This document shows positions 19,501-30,015 of a DNA stretch of 64,000 nucleotides, in pieces. Below the pieces are notes generated by a model that was not told the DNA's origin, did no database searches, and saw only the letters and a program-made list of their open reading frames with translations. The stretch is from Marchantia polymorpha subsp. ruderalis. Its lineage: Eukaryota > Streptophyta > Marchantiopsida > Marchantiales > Marchantiaceae. Both the position numbers and the translations under genes were made by a program. The DNA lies in NCBI GenBank assembly GCA_037833965.1, contig AP031356.1, forward strand, positions 8,516,501-8,580,500, in the 5' to 3' direction. Positions within the stretch are counted from its first letter, which is position 1. Every line of letters begins with the position of its first letter.

Positions 19501-21815
19501 CGATGCTGCTCCTCCTCTGACTCCTCTCTCCATCGACGCTTCCGCGGCACTCTTGCTGCGGGTGTGCTTCTTCCCTCGTCCCGCCGTGTCGGCGGAGTAG
19601 AAGCTGGTGAGTCCTCTGCATCGGTGTCGACCTTGTTATCCCGCACATACTTCCCGGGATGGTCGACGGACAATGGCGGAAAGCGAGCGAGCTCCGTCGC
19701 GGTCAAACAATTCCTCTGCCGATAGAAATTGATCAAGAAAGGGGAGAGGTGATTGAGAGTTTCCCCCTTCTCCTCGAATGCGTGCTGTCGCATCACTCTG
19801 TGCAGGATGCTCGCCCAGTGAACTGGAGCTCCCTCCAAGATGAGCTCCACCAAAGAAACCTGCCACAAGGTGATGTAGGAGGTGCGGTGTGGCTGCAGCA
19901 ATTGCAGCAGCGCTACCGCTAAAGTTTGGCGGAAGCGATCTTTGTAGTCGCGGGTCTTGTACCCATTCTTGGTAGACCTCTCCCGTTTGAACAATTCCAC
20001 AAATTGCGCCTCGTCCTGCTTCGACACCTTGACGCTCTCACTATCAAAGAGTAGGTACCCGTCGATGCCGGCACACCTCCCCAATGCTTGCGCCCAATCT
20101 TGGACGGTCCACCGATCGACATGCGGACGAATCCGTGCGTAGGTGGTCGCTGTGGTTCCAGCCATTCGCGCACCATGTCCACACAAATGTAATTCCATCC
20201 CCACAGCAAGAAATCGAGCTTTCTTGCTATCAGCCGCTCCTCGTAGGCACGCAACCCGTTCTGTGGAAGCCGGAGCGGCAGCATCGGCAATCTGTTCAGC
20301 TTCGACATTGCGTTCTTGAAATTAGCTTGCTCGCTAACTCCCTCTCTGCTCCGCTCGAGCTCCTTGCTCCCTCTGCAAACTCTAATCTCACTCAATTCCA
20401 AATCGCGCGCACTCAATTCTCTCTCAATCAACAAGTAATCCTCCGCACGGCGATGTCTGGAATGTTTAACAACTAGCAGGTGGACGCGCGCAGCTCGCAC
20501 TAGAAAATGAAATCGCGAATTCAAGAATGGGGCGCCCTCCGTCTCCTGGTCGAAGGTCATGGTCGGCTCTCGGTCGTGAGGGTCGAATCACATGATGGCC
20601 GTGCCGGCTCCGCGCTAAAACGGTCTCCTCTCTCACGCGCGGCTTCACGCTCTGCCAACGCCGATTTAACTCACACGCTCGAATTGGCAAATTTTAAGTC
20701 CGCTAACGTACTACGCAGCGGACATGGGTGCGCAGCGCCGAAGGCGGATTTCTTGCCTTGCGCGCTACACTCGTTCGTACCACTCTTCGGCCAATCCTCC
20801 CTCCGCCGAAGGCGTTCGTCTGCGCATCGGACAAAAGTTGAACTCCCTTCTGCGTAGGCGGAATCCCCGGCGGAATCTCCGCCGGCGTGGAACTTCATCT
20901 GCCTGTGCGTAGGCGCTTGCCTACGCGTAGGCGAATTCCGTCTGCGCTGCTGCGCTGGCGCCGAAGGCGTTGACCGCGGTCAACAGGCTCCGTCCAGTCT
21001 GTCCATTTCTTGCCTCTCCGTCGGCGCTCTTGTCGCCGTAACTCCGTCCGACCAAAGGCGCATTTATCCGTTCCGTCCGTACAGTTCGTACGGTCCGTAC
21101 GGATTTTACCACTCCGGTGGGTCCTCGCCCGTCCGCGCTGCTGTGCTGGCGCGGAAGGCGCCGTACAATTTCTAACCCCAAAGGCGCATTTCTAGGGCCG
21201 AAGGCGGATTTCCCGCTGACGCCGAAACTCGCCTGTGCGTAGGCGAACTTCGCTCGTCCGCCTGGGCAGAGGTTTCCTCGCCTACGCGTAGGCGACATTC
21301 GCGACGGACATCGCGCCTACGTCAAACCCTATTTCGCCTACGCGTAGGCGAACTGCCTTCGTCCGCGCATAGGACAAACTTTCCTCGCCTACTCGTAGGC
21401 GAGAAGCTGAGTATCTTGCAACCTTCATAACACCCGGAGTCCTCATCCGTTCGTGGCGTTCTTGGGCTCGTTAGAATCAGCGCGTTGAGCTCTTTCCAAC
21501 AAGACCCTAACCAAGTCGAGGCGTTTGGGAATTGACCAAATTCTGAAGGATTCCTCTAGTGCCGAAGGCGCAGCGCCGAAGGCGGATTTCGCGCCTTGCG
21601 CCAAAGGGGTTATTCCTTTAGAGCCCGCATGTAGGGTGGTGTCCGTCCCCGACGTTGCACCCAACTCCTGGATTCTACGAGTTCTCTTGAGAATCTCTGC
21701 GATCTTTCGATTTCACTCTGTTTTGATGCACCGAAGGCTATTTGCACTGCTGCCGCGGTACAGTTTTCCAAAAATGTTTTAATTTCCTCAAAAATACCAA
21801 AAGTGGGGTACCACA
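16522..21815 (-). mobile_element. Solo giant LTR (minus strand), 5294 bp, TSD CGTCC
   Basis: On the minus strand it begins TGTGGTACCCCAC at 21815 and ends TTATTACA at 16522. It is flanked by CGTCC at 16517-16521 and 21816-21820, inside element B's pol between residues DD and AVPVRQ. No internal region is present, so it is a solo LTR left by recombination between the two LTRs of a full element. It keeps the LTR ORF region (17529-20560), the TATA/dyad (CAAGGC-AAGAC-GCCTTG at 17464-17480 as read on the plus strand) and dense palindromes. Confidence 0.92.
17529..20560 (-). pseudogene. LTR ORF in solo LTR, broken by a frameshift and a stop
   Basis: Homologous to the 1,039-aa LTR protein over its whole length: start MTFDQETEGAPFLNSRF at 20560, conserved FLLWGWNYICVDMVREWLEP block, Pro/Arg-rich middle, acidic TEEEEEEIVG, coiled coil, and the C-terminus SAECSVAWFRAGV ending at 17529. 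The frame shifts near 20130-20145 (just after PPTHGF) and a stop at about 17950 interrupts GELRA/AESQ. Two lesions in about 3 kb of otherwise open frame, with substitutions concentrated in the low-complexity middle, suggest a fairly recent loss of coding. Confidence 0.85.
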
Positions 21816-22600
21816 CGTCCAACAAGTCGATCCTGTGCTCTCCATACCTTGCAGGTATGATTTCATATCTTCAATCTTCCATGCGAAGACATCCTCATAC
21901 TGGCGGAGAAACGCCTATACCCTCTTCAATTCTTCTCCTTGCACCTGGCTTGACACCTTCAAGCCTTTGTCTGGACTGAGCTGCAGTTCGCGACAGTCAC
22001 TTGGATCGACAATCCCTTCTGTGTGACTGATCTCGCTTTTGCCCAGTCCCACTGTTAATTGCTATTCGTCGTCCGGATGCACATCGTCCCCTTCCTCCTC
22101 AATGGAGCAGCAAGTGACGTAACCCACAAACTCATCTGACATCTCTGTATCTGAAGGGTACGACGAGTTGCTCTCCCCTCCAGTCGTGTAACCTGAGCTG
22201 GTCGATGGTGTTTCGCCCTCGTGTGGTACCTTGGTCCATGACACGGTAATGACAGTCGGAGGATCCGAAGGGTTTCGAAACTGCAATCTCTTCCTCCTCC
22301 AATCACACCTTGCTTTGGCGTCTTATAGCCAAGGTCTGCCAAGCAGCACATCGTAACCTTTCTTCATCAGGGGCTACAATACTATGTATGATAGTTGAAA
22401 GTCCACTCCTCCAATGTTGGTTCGCACATTGCTCGACATGCCCAGCGGCATTCTGCGCGTTTGATCGGCCAGCCGCAACACTCTGGTTGTAGGCTCGAAG
22501 GTCTGGAACCCCAAGGAGTTCGCCGTCTCCTCCGTCATGATGTAAACGCCCGAACCGGAGTCCACTGGTACCTTCTGTATGACGCAGCCTCCGATCTCCA
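21816..22600 (-). pseudogene. pro: Protease and start of RT from element B
   Basis: Bounded by two solo LTR insertions. Minus-strand reading: IGGCVIQKVPVDSGSG (aspartic protease, catalytic DSGSG) from 22600, then FQTFEPTTRVLRLADQTRRM, a nonsense codon after SYIVL (TAG replacing element A's CAG), another in PWL(stop)DAKARCDWRR, the acidic tail ending PDDE, the conserved UAG at 22063-22061, and then QLTVGLGKSEISHTEGIVD... into the RT N-terminus. Frame and motifs match element A residue for residue. Confidence 0.88.
22055..22063 (-). promoter_or_regulatory. Probable leaky stop codon of element B
   Basis: Minus strand reads GAC-GAA-UAG-CAA-UUA, identical to element A at 6795 although the flanking residues differ. 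Persistence of the exact stop and downstream hexanucleotide in two diverged copies argues that the stop is functional and not a random lesion. Confidence 0.7.
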
Positions 22601-25369
22601 TGTGGTAACCCACTTTTTGTTTTTTGTTGGAACTAAAACATTTTTGAATAGTAAGTACCGCGGCAGCAGCTGTAAATAGTAATCGGTATGCGAAACCAGA
22701 GTAAAAAGAGGAACGAGGACAGTCAAGGGGTTTTGGGCTTAGGCCACAGTGGGACGCTTGGGACGGAACGGGCGGTTCATGCTGCAGGATCCGCTTCGAG
22801 CACCTTCGGCGGTAGATCACTCATAACTTTCTCAATTCGTAACGCCTTGAGTTGCTTCGGGTCTCGTTGGAAAGAGCCCAACGCGCTGGTTCTAACGAGC
22901 CCAAGAACTTGTGAAACGGATGAGAGGTCACTGAGTTATGAGTGTCGGAAGTTACTGATGGGGGGCCTTCGGCGGTAGAGCGACTTTGGCGGTACGCCTT
23001 CGGCGGAAGAACCGCCGGAAGATGCGCCTTTGGCGGTAGACGCCTTCGGGTCAACGCCTTCGGCGATGCAGGAGAGTGCATTCGGCGGAAGAGTGAATCC
23101 CTCATAACTTTCTCAATTCGCAACGCCTCGACTTGGTTAGGGTCTCGTTGGAAAGAACTCGACGCGCTGATTCTAACGAGCCGAAGAACGCCACAAACGG
23201 AGGAGAACTCCGGGAGTTATGAAGATCGCAAGATACTCAGCTTTCCGCTTGTGCACAGGCGAAGAAAGTTTTGTCCTATGCGCGGACGGAGGAAGTTCGC
23301 CTGCGCACAGGCGGAATAGGGTTTTGACGTAGGCGCGAAGTTTGCCTACGCACAGGCGTTCGCCTGTGCACAGGCGCTTCGGGGTCGGCGGGAAATCTGC
23401 CTTCGGCCCTAGAATTGCGCCCTTGGGGTTGGAACTTGTACGGACGCAGACGGACGCGGACGCCTGCGAGTAGGCGGCTTGCGACGCGGACGGCCTGTGC
23501 ACAGGCGACCTGTGCACAGGCAAACGCCTTCGGCGGAAGGGAAAAACCGTGATAACGTTTTCAATTCTTAACGGTTTGCGTTAGTTAGGGTCTCGTTGGA
23601 AAGAACTCAACACGCTCGTTCCAACGAGCTCAAGAACGCTTGGAACGGATGAGGACTTAGGGAGTTATGACTATCGGAAGATACGTAGACGTTCGCCTTC
23701 GGCGGAAGGAGTTCGCCTCCGGCGGGAATTCCGCCTACGCGGAAGGGAGATCAACTTTTGTCCGACACGCGGACGGACGCCTTCGGCGGTTGCAGGCCTT
23801 TGGCGAAGCAGTAAAACCGGCAATTCTTTTTCAATTCAATTTCAATTCTTTTTCAATTCTTGATTCGGGTCTCGTTGGAAAGAACTCGACTAGCTGGTTC
23901 CAACGAGACCAAGATCTCTTGAAACGGATTAGTCATCAATGAGTTATGAGCTTCGAAAGCGGCTGTCATGGTTAGGCGTGAGGCCTTCGGCGTTACAGTT
24001 AGAGGTGCCTTCGGCCCAAGGCGGCCTGCAAGTAGGCGGCTTGGGTGTAGGACGCGTGGGACCCACAGTCCTCGGATTTTGGAGAAGGAATTTTGGCCTA
24101 GGTTCATAGATCTTGCGGGGCCCATATCTTTGCGATGGACGGTCGGATGGATCTGAAATTTTGTGGGGCCGTTGATCTCGGCCGGCCACGCATGCCTGCA
24201 AATTTTCAGCCTCAGATCTTGGATGGAAAGGCGCTGGCGGCTCTGTACAGTAGGCTTAGGATTCAGATTTAGGGTTAGGGTTAGATTTAGGTTGTAAGTT
24301 AGAGGGGAAGGCAGCCGCCGACTCCTCAGGTGCAGGATCTGTTGCGGCTCGCACCATGGCGTAGTGCAATGTAGTGCTAGTTAGGACTTAGAAGGTATAA
24401 AGTAGTTCAAGGCGTTTTGCCTTGGGTTCTTTTCCAATTTCGGAAGAGCAAATCAGGAACTCATTTTCTCTGCGTGTTTGTGTCCTTAGTTCTGTCACCA
24501 CGCAAGAGGAGCTACAACTTGGCGTTCCGCATTTTGTAGCTGAAGGTCTTCGGCCGAATGTTCAGAGCTAGTACATTGGTTAGAGACTTGAGTAGTTCGG
24601 ATCTACACCTGCAGGTGATTGCCGATGCTCAGAGCCAGTGACTAGATAGATACTTGAATAGTTTTGCCCCTACACCTTCGAGTGTCTGTTCCTGATTGTA
24701 CTCCTTTGGGATTTTTCCCCTGAATGCCAAAGTGAAGTTTTGTTACTTCGTGTAAGCCTTGGTTGCAAATTCAGGTTACGCTGTAGCAGGTGCCTTCAGG
24801 GTAACCCCTGTAGTATTTCTGGGAATGACAAGTGCCTGAGAATTCAAACTCTTCAATAGACTGTTGTTGTGTTACTGGAATGTTTCTCCGTGAGTCCTTC
24901 AGTGCGGACCTGTGTTCTCTGCGCGTTTTGTGAGTTGAGAGTGTTGTTCACCGCGTCTAAGTGACTTCGATCTGAAGTAGGCAGTCCAAACCGGGTTTCC
25001 TACGCTAGCAGCAAGCTAGCGGAAGTGTTGTAAAAGCCGGAGTTGGGAGTCACTACCCGCAGCTTCGCTGAGTGTACTCTCGAGAGACCTTCCCCCTGAA
25101 ATCTTGAGTAGAGGTCCTAACGGATCTCTGGGTTGTGTTTCTGTAGTTTCAGGTGTGTGTGTGTGTGTGTGTTACGCTGCACTGTGCGACCTCCGAGTGC
25201 GCTCCGAGTGGACACTTGCAGTATTTCTGGGAGTGATAGTCGCCTGAGAATTCAAACTCCTCAATAGTCTGTTAAACGTGACACTTTGTACCCTGTGTGT
25301 TCCTCTGTCCCTGTCGGTTCGACCTTTCTACCACTATATTGCAGTTTTAGCCTTTAGTGGGTTATTACA
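22601..25369 (+). mobile_element. Solo LTR (plus strand), 2769 bp, ORF-less subtype, TSD CTCCA
   Basis: Begins TGTGGTAACCCACTTTTTG and ends TTATTACA, flanked by CTCCA at 22596-22600 and 25370-25374 within element B's protease region. It lacks the ~3-kb ORF: the U3 is a set of repeated blocks (CTCGTTGGAAAGARCTC..., GCCTTCGGCGG) followed by a segment with telomere-like repeats at 24267, and then joins the common TATA/dyad (24396-24424) and R/U5. It is an inverted paralog of the solo LTR at 31606-42134. Confidence 0.92.
24267..24291 (+). repeat. Telomere-like repeat patch in ORF-less LTR
   Basis: Contains TTTAGGGTTAGGG followed by TTAGATTTAGG. The inverted paralog has the complementary run at 32581-32605. 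TTTAGGG is the usual plant telomere unit, but two to three degenerate copies inside an LTR is not a telomere. Confidence 0.6.
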
Positions 25370-27640
25370 CTCCACTTCGATCTCTAGAGGTCCTAGGTCT
25401 CCTCCCTCCACTCTTTACACCACCGAAAGCTTCCCTTTTCGGGGTTTGCGCGGCCGGCGAAGCGAAAGCATCAGCATCTTGCGGTACGTCTTATTATCCT
25501 CCAACAGCTGGTTGAAGGAAATATTTGCTCTCTGTCTCCCTATGTCCTCCACTATGTTGTTAGGAGTGCTTGAGGTCACCGCCGCCGCTCTTTCAGTAGT
25601 TGCCGTCGGAAGTGGCGTAGAGGGCCTAGCCGACCTCCGATCGTCGGATATCGCTCCAGCGCTCAATGCTTCCTTGATGAGGTGGCTTACCCCATCCTTG
25701 ATGTCCGGAAGGTAGTTGCGGTTCCGGACCTCGTCTGAGGTCCCGTCCGCCTTCTCCGAGTTTAGCGCCGACTGGATGTTCTGCATCGTCGGAGGCGTAC
25801 CCGGTGTTTTGCTTCGGCTAGACTTCTCCTCCTCTTTAAACTTCTGTCTCTCTGCCTTACGGTCGAGCCGGCGAGTGTCCTTGTGGTCCTCTCCCCGCCT
25901 CGTCGAACTTCGGGTCTCTACCCGTCCGCACATCACTTCTTCCTCCGGCCATACTTCGTCTTCTTCAGTTGGGTCTGAGCCCAGGTCTACCTGATTGACC
26001 TGCACATCTTCCTTGACAGGTGGCGTCACGAAACGCACGGTTGGCCTGGCAACTGGTGGCTGGTCACATTCGACCGCCGTGTGTCCTGCTTTCCTGTAGT
26101 TGCTGCACATCGGTACATACCCAGTTTGCTTCTTCGGGTGGGGGCAGCTCGGCGAGTAGTGTCCCACCTCCCCGCAATTATAGCAAGCCTGCGGTGGGGG
26201 TCGGTTGAAGGTGCCGGGAGGTGCCATGCGCCTTTGTGGGAGCGAAGTCGCCATCTCTCTTGGATTGAACCGCGGTATATGCACAGGTGGGATCGGAGTC
26301 GTAGCCGGAGCTGACTGAACCGCATAGGCTGTGTCCTCACTCGGCTCACCATAATAAATGGGGTTCTCCCACTGTGGTGCCCATTCAACCGTATTCACTG
26401 GGTAAGTCGGGCGAGCGGCCATGCACTCCGTGTTGGCATGTCCCACTTGTCCACACGTAGTACACCAGAGGTTCGCTCGCAGTCTCGTAGGTGATTTACG
26501 CCGGTCTTGGCCTCCCACTACATGAACTTTCAGATCCGCAAAATTCTTCACCAGGTTGTCCACCTTGGCTACAATGTCCCCTTGACTCTTCCCTGGGGTT
26601 CCCCTACCCCGATCTTTCTTCTTCGTCGCACTACGTTTCTTCTTTTGTCTCTCCTCCTTTGAAGACGACGAGTCCTCTTCCTCCTCCGAGGAAGAACTCG
26701 CTTCGGATGAGCGTGATTCTTCTGATGAGGAAGGCGACTCCCTTCTCTTCCGACGTCCGCCTTGCGATTTCTTCTTCGTCGACCGTCGGTCGCTTCTTCG
26801 AGTGTTAAGGGTTGACGTCTCAAAGGTCTCCGCCGAAGCTATCACATCTTGGATGGTGTTAGCCTTGCCCCTCATGCAGAAGGTCTCCATTTCTCTTGTT
26901 AGCCCTGTCACATACCAGTCCACTGCATACTGTACCGAAAAAGGTTCTCCTGGACCTGTCTTGGGAATTCGATCTAGGAGGTCTTGGAATCTCTCCGTAT
27001 AGTCTCGAAGATTCTCCTTCCGTTCGCGTCGAAGATTTTGAAGTCGGGTCAGCACTCGACTGTCGTATCCGAGTTCGCGAAACCGCCTCAGAAACTTCTC
27101 CTTGAGCTGAGCCCAGGTCCGGATGCCAGTGGGGTCGGTACTCTCATGATTATACCAGCTACGAGCTCTCTTGGGCAGCAGGCTAGGAAAGATTCGCAAT
27201 CTGTCTTCATCACTGGTCTCGCGATTGGTGATGGAGACAGACTCGAAGAGCTTTATGTATGAATCTGCATCATCGTCGTCGCCCGTTCCCTTGTACCTTG
27301 GATACGAATGTTTTGTGAAAGGTTGGGAAAACACCTGGCGGAGATTGGCTTGAGGGTCTGCCATTGGTGATCCTGTCAACGCACTGCTCCTAGGTCGGCC
27401 TAACCCAGGAAGAGTTCCTGTCGGAGGAATTTCCAATAGAACCGTTAGCTCAATGCTCGCAGTAGGTGAACTAGAACGCCCTTGGCTTCCAGCAGTCGGC
27501 GATAGAGATCTTTCTGCAGAGTTCTCACTTTGAGTCTTCTTTTTAGTTCGCCGCTTTTCTTCTACGGCTTTTTCCGAATCTCGACGGAGCTTACGTGTGG
27601 CTCTCGCACTTAGTTTGCTCACACCATCGCTCATCGACAT
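25370..27640 (-). pseudogene. gag: gag of element B, up to the protease
   Basis: ATG at 27640 (MSMSDGVSKLSARATRK...). Long open frame to a TAA at about 25412, after which homology continues (RVEGGDLGPLEIEVE) to the solo-LTR junction. Domains: gag (YPRYKGTGDDDDADSYIKLF ... WYNHES ... LKEKFLRRFRELGY), Ser/Glu-rich linker, zinc knuckles CTTCGQVGHANTEC and CYNCGEVGHYSPSC, and a degenerate third one in which the second Cys is Tyr (CSNYRKAGHTAVEC). Unlike element A, the linker has no nonsense codon. The missing remainder is at 22600-21816. Confidence 0.9.
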
Positions 27641-27680
27641 TCACCGAGCATTGCTGCTCGAGTACTCTGGTGCTGACGCA

Positions 27681-27723
27681 CTGTCCCCGGCAGCGGCGCC
27701 AAAAAGAAGTTGTCGGCTCCTTA
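27681..27723 (-). other. Primer binding site and LTR-PBS spacer of element B
   Basis: On the minus strand TGGCGCCGCTGCCGGGGA starts at 27701, 22 nt after the LTR end at 27724. The spacer TAAGGAGCCGAC...CTTCTTTT keeps the pairing seen in element A with a G-U/G-T substitution. tRNA-Asp priming is inferred. Confidence 0.85.
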
Positions 27724-27880
27724 TGTAATAACCCACCAAAGGCTAAAACTGCAGTATGGTGGTAAAAAGGTCGAACCCACAGGGACAGAGGCAACACACA
27801 GAGTACAAAGTGTCACGTTTAACAGACTTTTGGAGAGTTTGAATTCTAAGGCGACTGTCACTCCCAGAAATACTGCAAAT

Positions 27881-27961
27881 GCTCAACTCGGAGGCCACTC
27901 GGAGGATGCTCAACTCGGAGATCACTCGGAGGATGCTCAACTCGGAGGTCGCTCGGAGGAT
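27881..27961 (-). repeat. 27-bp tandem repeat, three copies, in element B's U5
   Basis: Three near-identical 27-bp units as read on the plus strand, each starting GCTCAACTCGGAG and ending CTCGGAGGAT. Other LTRs have only one or two CTCGGAG motifs here; a related expansion occurs at about 63550-63605. Confidence 0.8.
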
Positions 27962-28139
27962 GCACAGTGCAGCGTAAGTCACTCAACACACACCTGAAAC
28001 TGGAAAAGCACAACTCGGAGGTCGGTCAGGATCTCCGCTTAGGATTTCAGGGGGAAAAGTCTCTCAAGAGTACATTCAGAGGCTCTGCAGGTAGTGACTC
28101 CCACTCCGGCTTTTACAACCCTTCCGCTAGTTTCTACTA

Positions 28140-29120
28140 CATTAGTTAGAGACTAGTTCAACGCGTCTTGCCTTGGGATCTTTCCCAACATCAGAAGTGC
28201 AGATCAGGAACTCATTTTCTCTGTGTGTTTGTGTCCTTAGTTCTGTCACCACGCAAGAGAAGCTACAACTTGGCGTTCTGCATTTTGTAGCTGAAGACCT
28301 TCGGCCGAATGTTCACCGCTAGTACATTAGTTAGAGACTTGAGTAGTTCGGATCTACACCTGCGGGTGATTGCCGATGCTCAGAGCCAGTGACTAGATAG
28401 ATACTTGAATAGTTTTGCCCCTACACCCTCGAGTGATTGTTCCTGATTGTACTCCTTCGGGATTTTTCCCCTGAATGCCAAAGTGAAGTTTTGCTACTTC
28501 GTGTAAGCCTTGGTTGTAAATTCAGGTTACGCTGCAGCAGGTGCCTTCAGGGTAACCCCTGTAGTATTTTTGGGAATGACAAGTGCCTAAGAATTCAAAC
28601 TCTTCAATAGACTGTTATGGTGTGTTACTGGAATGTTTCTCAGTGAGTCCTTCAGTGCGGACCTGTGTTCTCTGCGCGTTTTGTGAGTTGAGAGTGTTGT
28701 TCACCGCGTATGAGTGACTTTGATCCGAAGTAGGCAGTCCAAACCGGGTTTCCTACGCTAGCAGCAAGCTAGTGGAAGTGTTGTAAAAGCCGGAGTTGGG
28801 AGTCACTACCCGCAGCTTCGCTGAGTGTACTCTTGAGAGACCTTCCCCCTGAAATCTTGAGTAGAGGTCCTAACGGATCTCTGGGTTGTGTTTCTGTAGT
28901 TTCAGGTGTGTGTGTGTGTGTGTTACGCTGCACTGTGCGACCTCCGAGTGCGCTCCGAGTGAACACTTGCAGTATTTCTGGGAGTGACAGTCGCCTGAGA
29001 ATTCAAACTCCTCAATAGTCTGTTAAACGTGACACTTTGTATCCTGTGTGTTCCTCTGTCCCTGTGGGTTCGACCTTTCTACCACTATATTGCAGTTTTA
29101 GCCTTTAGTGGGTTATTACA
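28140..29120 (+). repeat. Truncated plus-strand LTR (R/U5 end) inside element B's 5' LTR
   Basis: Contains the LTR tail from the GCGTCTTGCCTTGGG dyad remnant through the TG microsatellite (about 28909-28922) to TTATTACA at 29120. The left end at about 28140 is not a natural LTR terminus: two pieces of R sequence are fused there (ATTAGTTAGAGACT joined to AGTTCAACGCG). Confidence 0.8.
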
Positions 29121-30015
29121 GGAGTGGAAGTCAGAGAGTCCTCCGCGTCGGTGTCGACTTCGTTATCCCGCACATACCTCCCGGGATTATCGACTGTCAA
29201 TGGCGGAAATTGAATACGCTCGGTCGCGGTTAAGCAGCCCATCGACCGTAAAAGTTTATCAAGAAGGGGGAGAGGTGATTGAGCGTTCCTCCCCGCTCCT
29301 CGAACGCATGTTGTCGCATTACCCTATGCAAGATACGCGACCTGTGAACTGGAGCTCCGGCCAATGTGAGCTCCACGAAGGACACTTGCCAAGAAGTGAT
29401 GTAAGTAGTGCGGTGTGGCTGCAAGAGTTGCAGCAGTGCCATCGCTACGGTTCTGCAGAAACGATCTCTGTCCGTCCCCGGTCTCCGTCCGTCTCTGTAG
29501 TCCCCGGTCCTGTACCCGTTCTTGGTGGACTTCTCGCGCTTGAACAATTCCACAAAGTAGGCTTCTTCCGCCTTCGACACCTTGACGCTCTCACTGTCGA
29601 AGAGGAGGAACCCGTCCTCGCCTGCACACCTTCCCAATGCTTGTCCCCAATCGTGGACATTCCAACGATCTACGTGCGGACGGAATCCGCGCGTAGGTTA
29701 CTGTCTCTCGCTCAGCCATTCACGCACCATGTCTCCGCACACGTACTTCCATCCCCACAGCAAGAAATCGAGTTTCCTCGCAATCAGCCGGTACTGAAAA
29801 GCACGCAACCCAATCTGCGGAAGCTTGAGTGGAACCATCCGCAGCTTAATCGACGTCAACATCGCGTTCTTGAAATTGGATTTCGCAAACTTCTCTCTTC
29901 TATGCTCAAACCTCCTGCCCGCGGCTCTGATTCCTCTACAAACTCTAATCTCTCTCAATTCTCTCTTCTCGCTTCCGACCTCGAGTTCGCCGCGGTGGAG
30001 CGTACGCTCCGACAA
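29121..30015 (-). pseudogene. LTR ORF remnant (N-terminal part) in element B's 5' LTR
   Basis: Minus-strand similarity to residues from about 50 to 320 of the LTR protein: RELREIRVCRG, NFKNAMLTSIKLRMVPLKLPQIGLRAF, RKLDFLLWGWKYVCGDMVREWL, LFDSESVKVSKAEEAYFVELFK, YITSWQVSFVELTLAGAPVH, LSPFLINFYG. Frameshifts (near 29700 and 29640) and in-frame indels break it, and it stops at the inserted LTR at 29120. The closest relative in the window is the copy at 58528, not element A's. Confidence 0.8.

Noticed and set aside
21279-21350. Evenly recurring palindromes considered as a CRISPR-like array
   Set aside because: Spacing is irregular, repeats are short and variable at the centre, and the setting is a plant retrotransposon LTR.
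22601-25369. Telomeric or subtelomeric location of the window
   Set aside because: The TTTAGGG-like run is only two to three degenerate units inside an LTR and occurs in both paralogous LTR copies.
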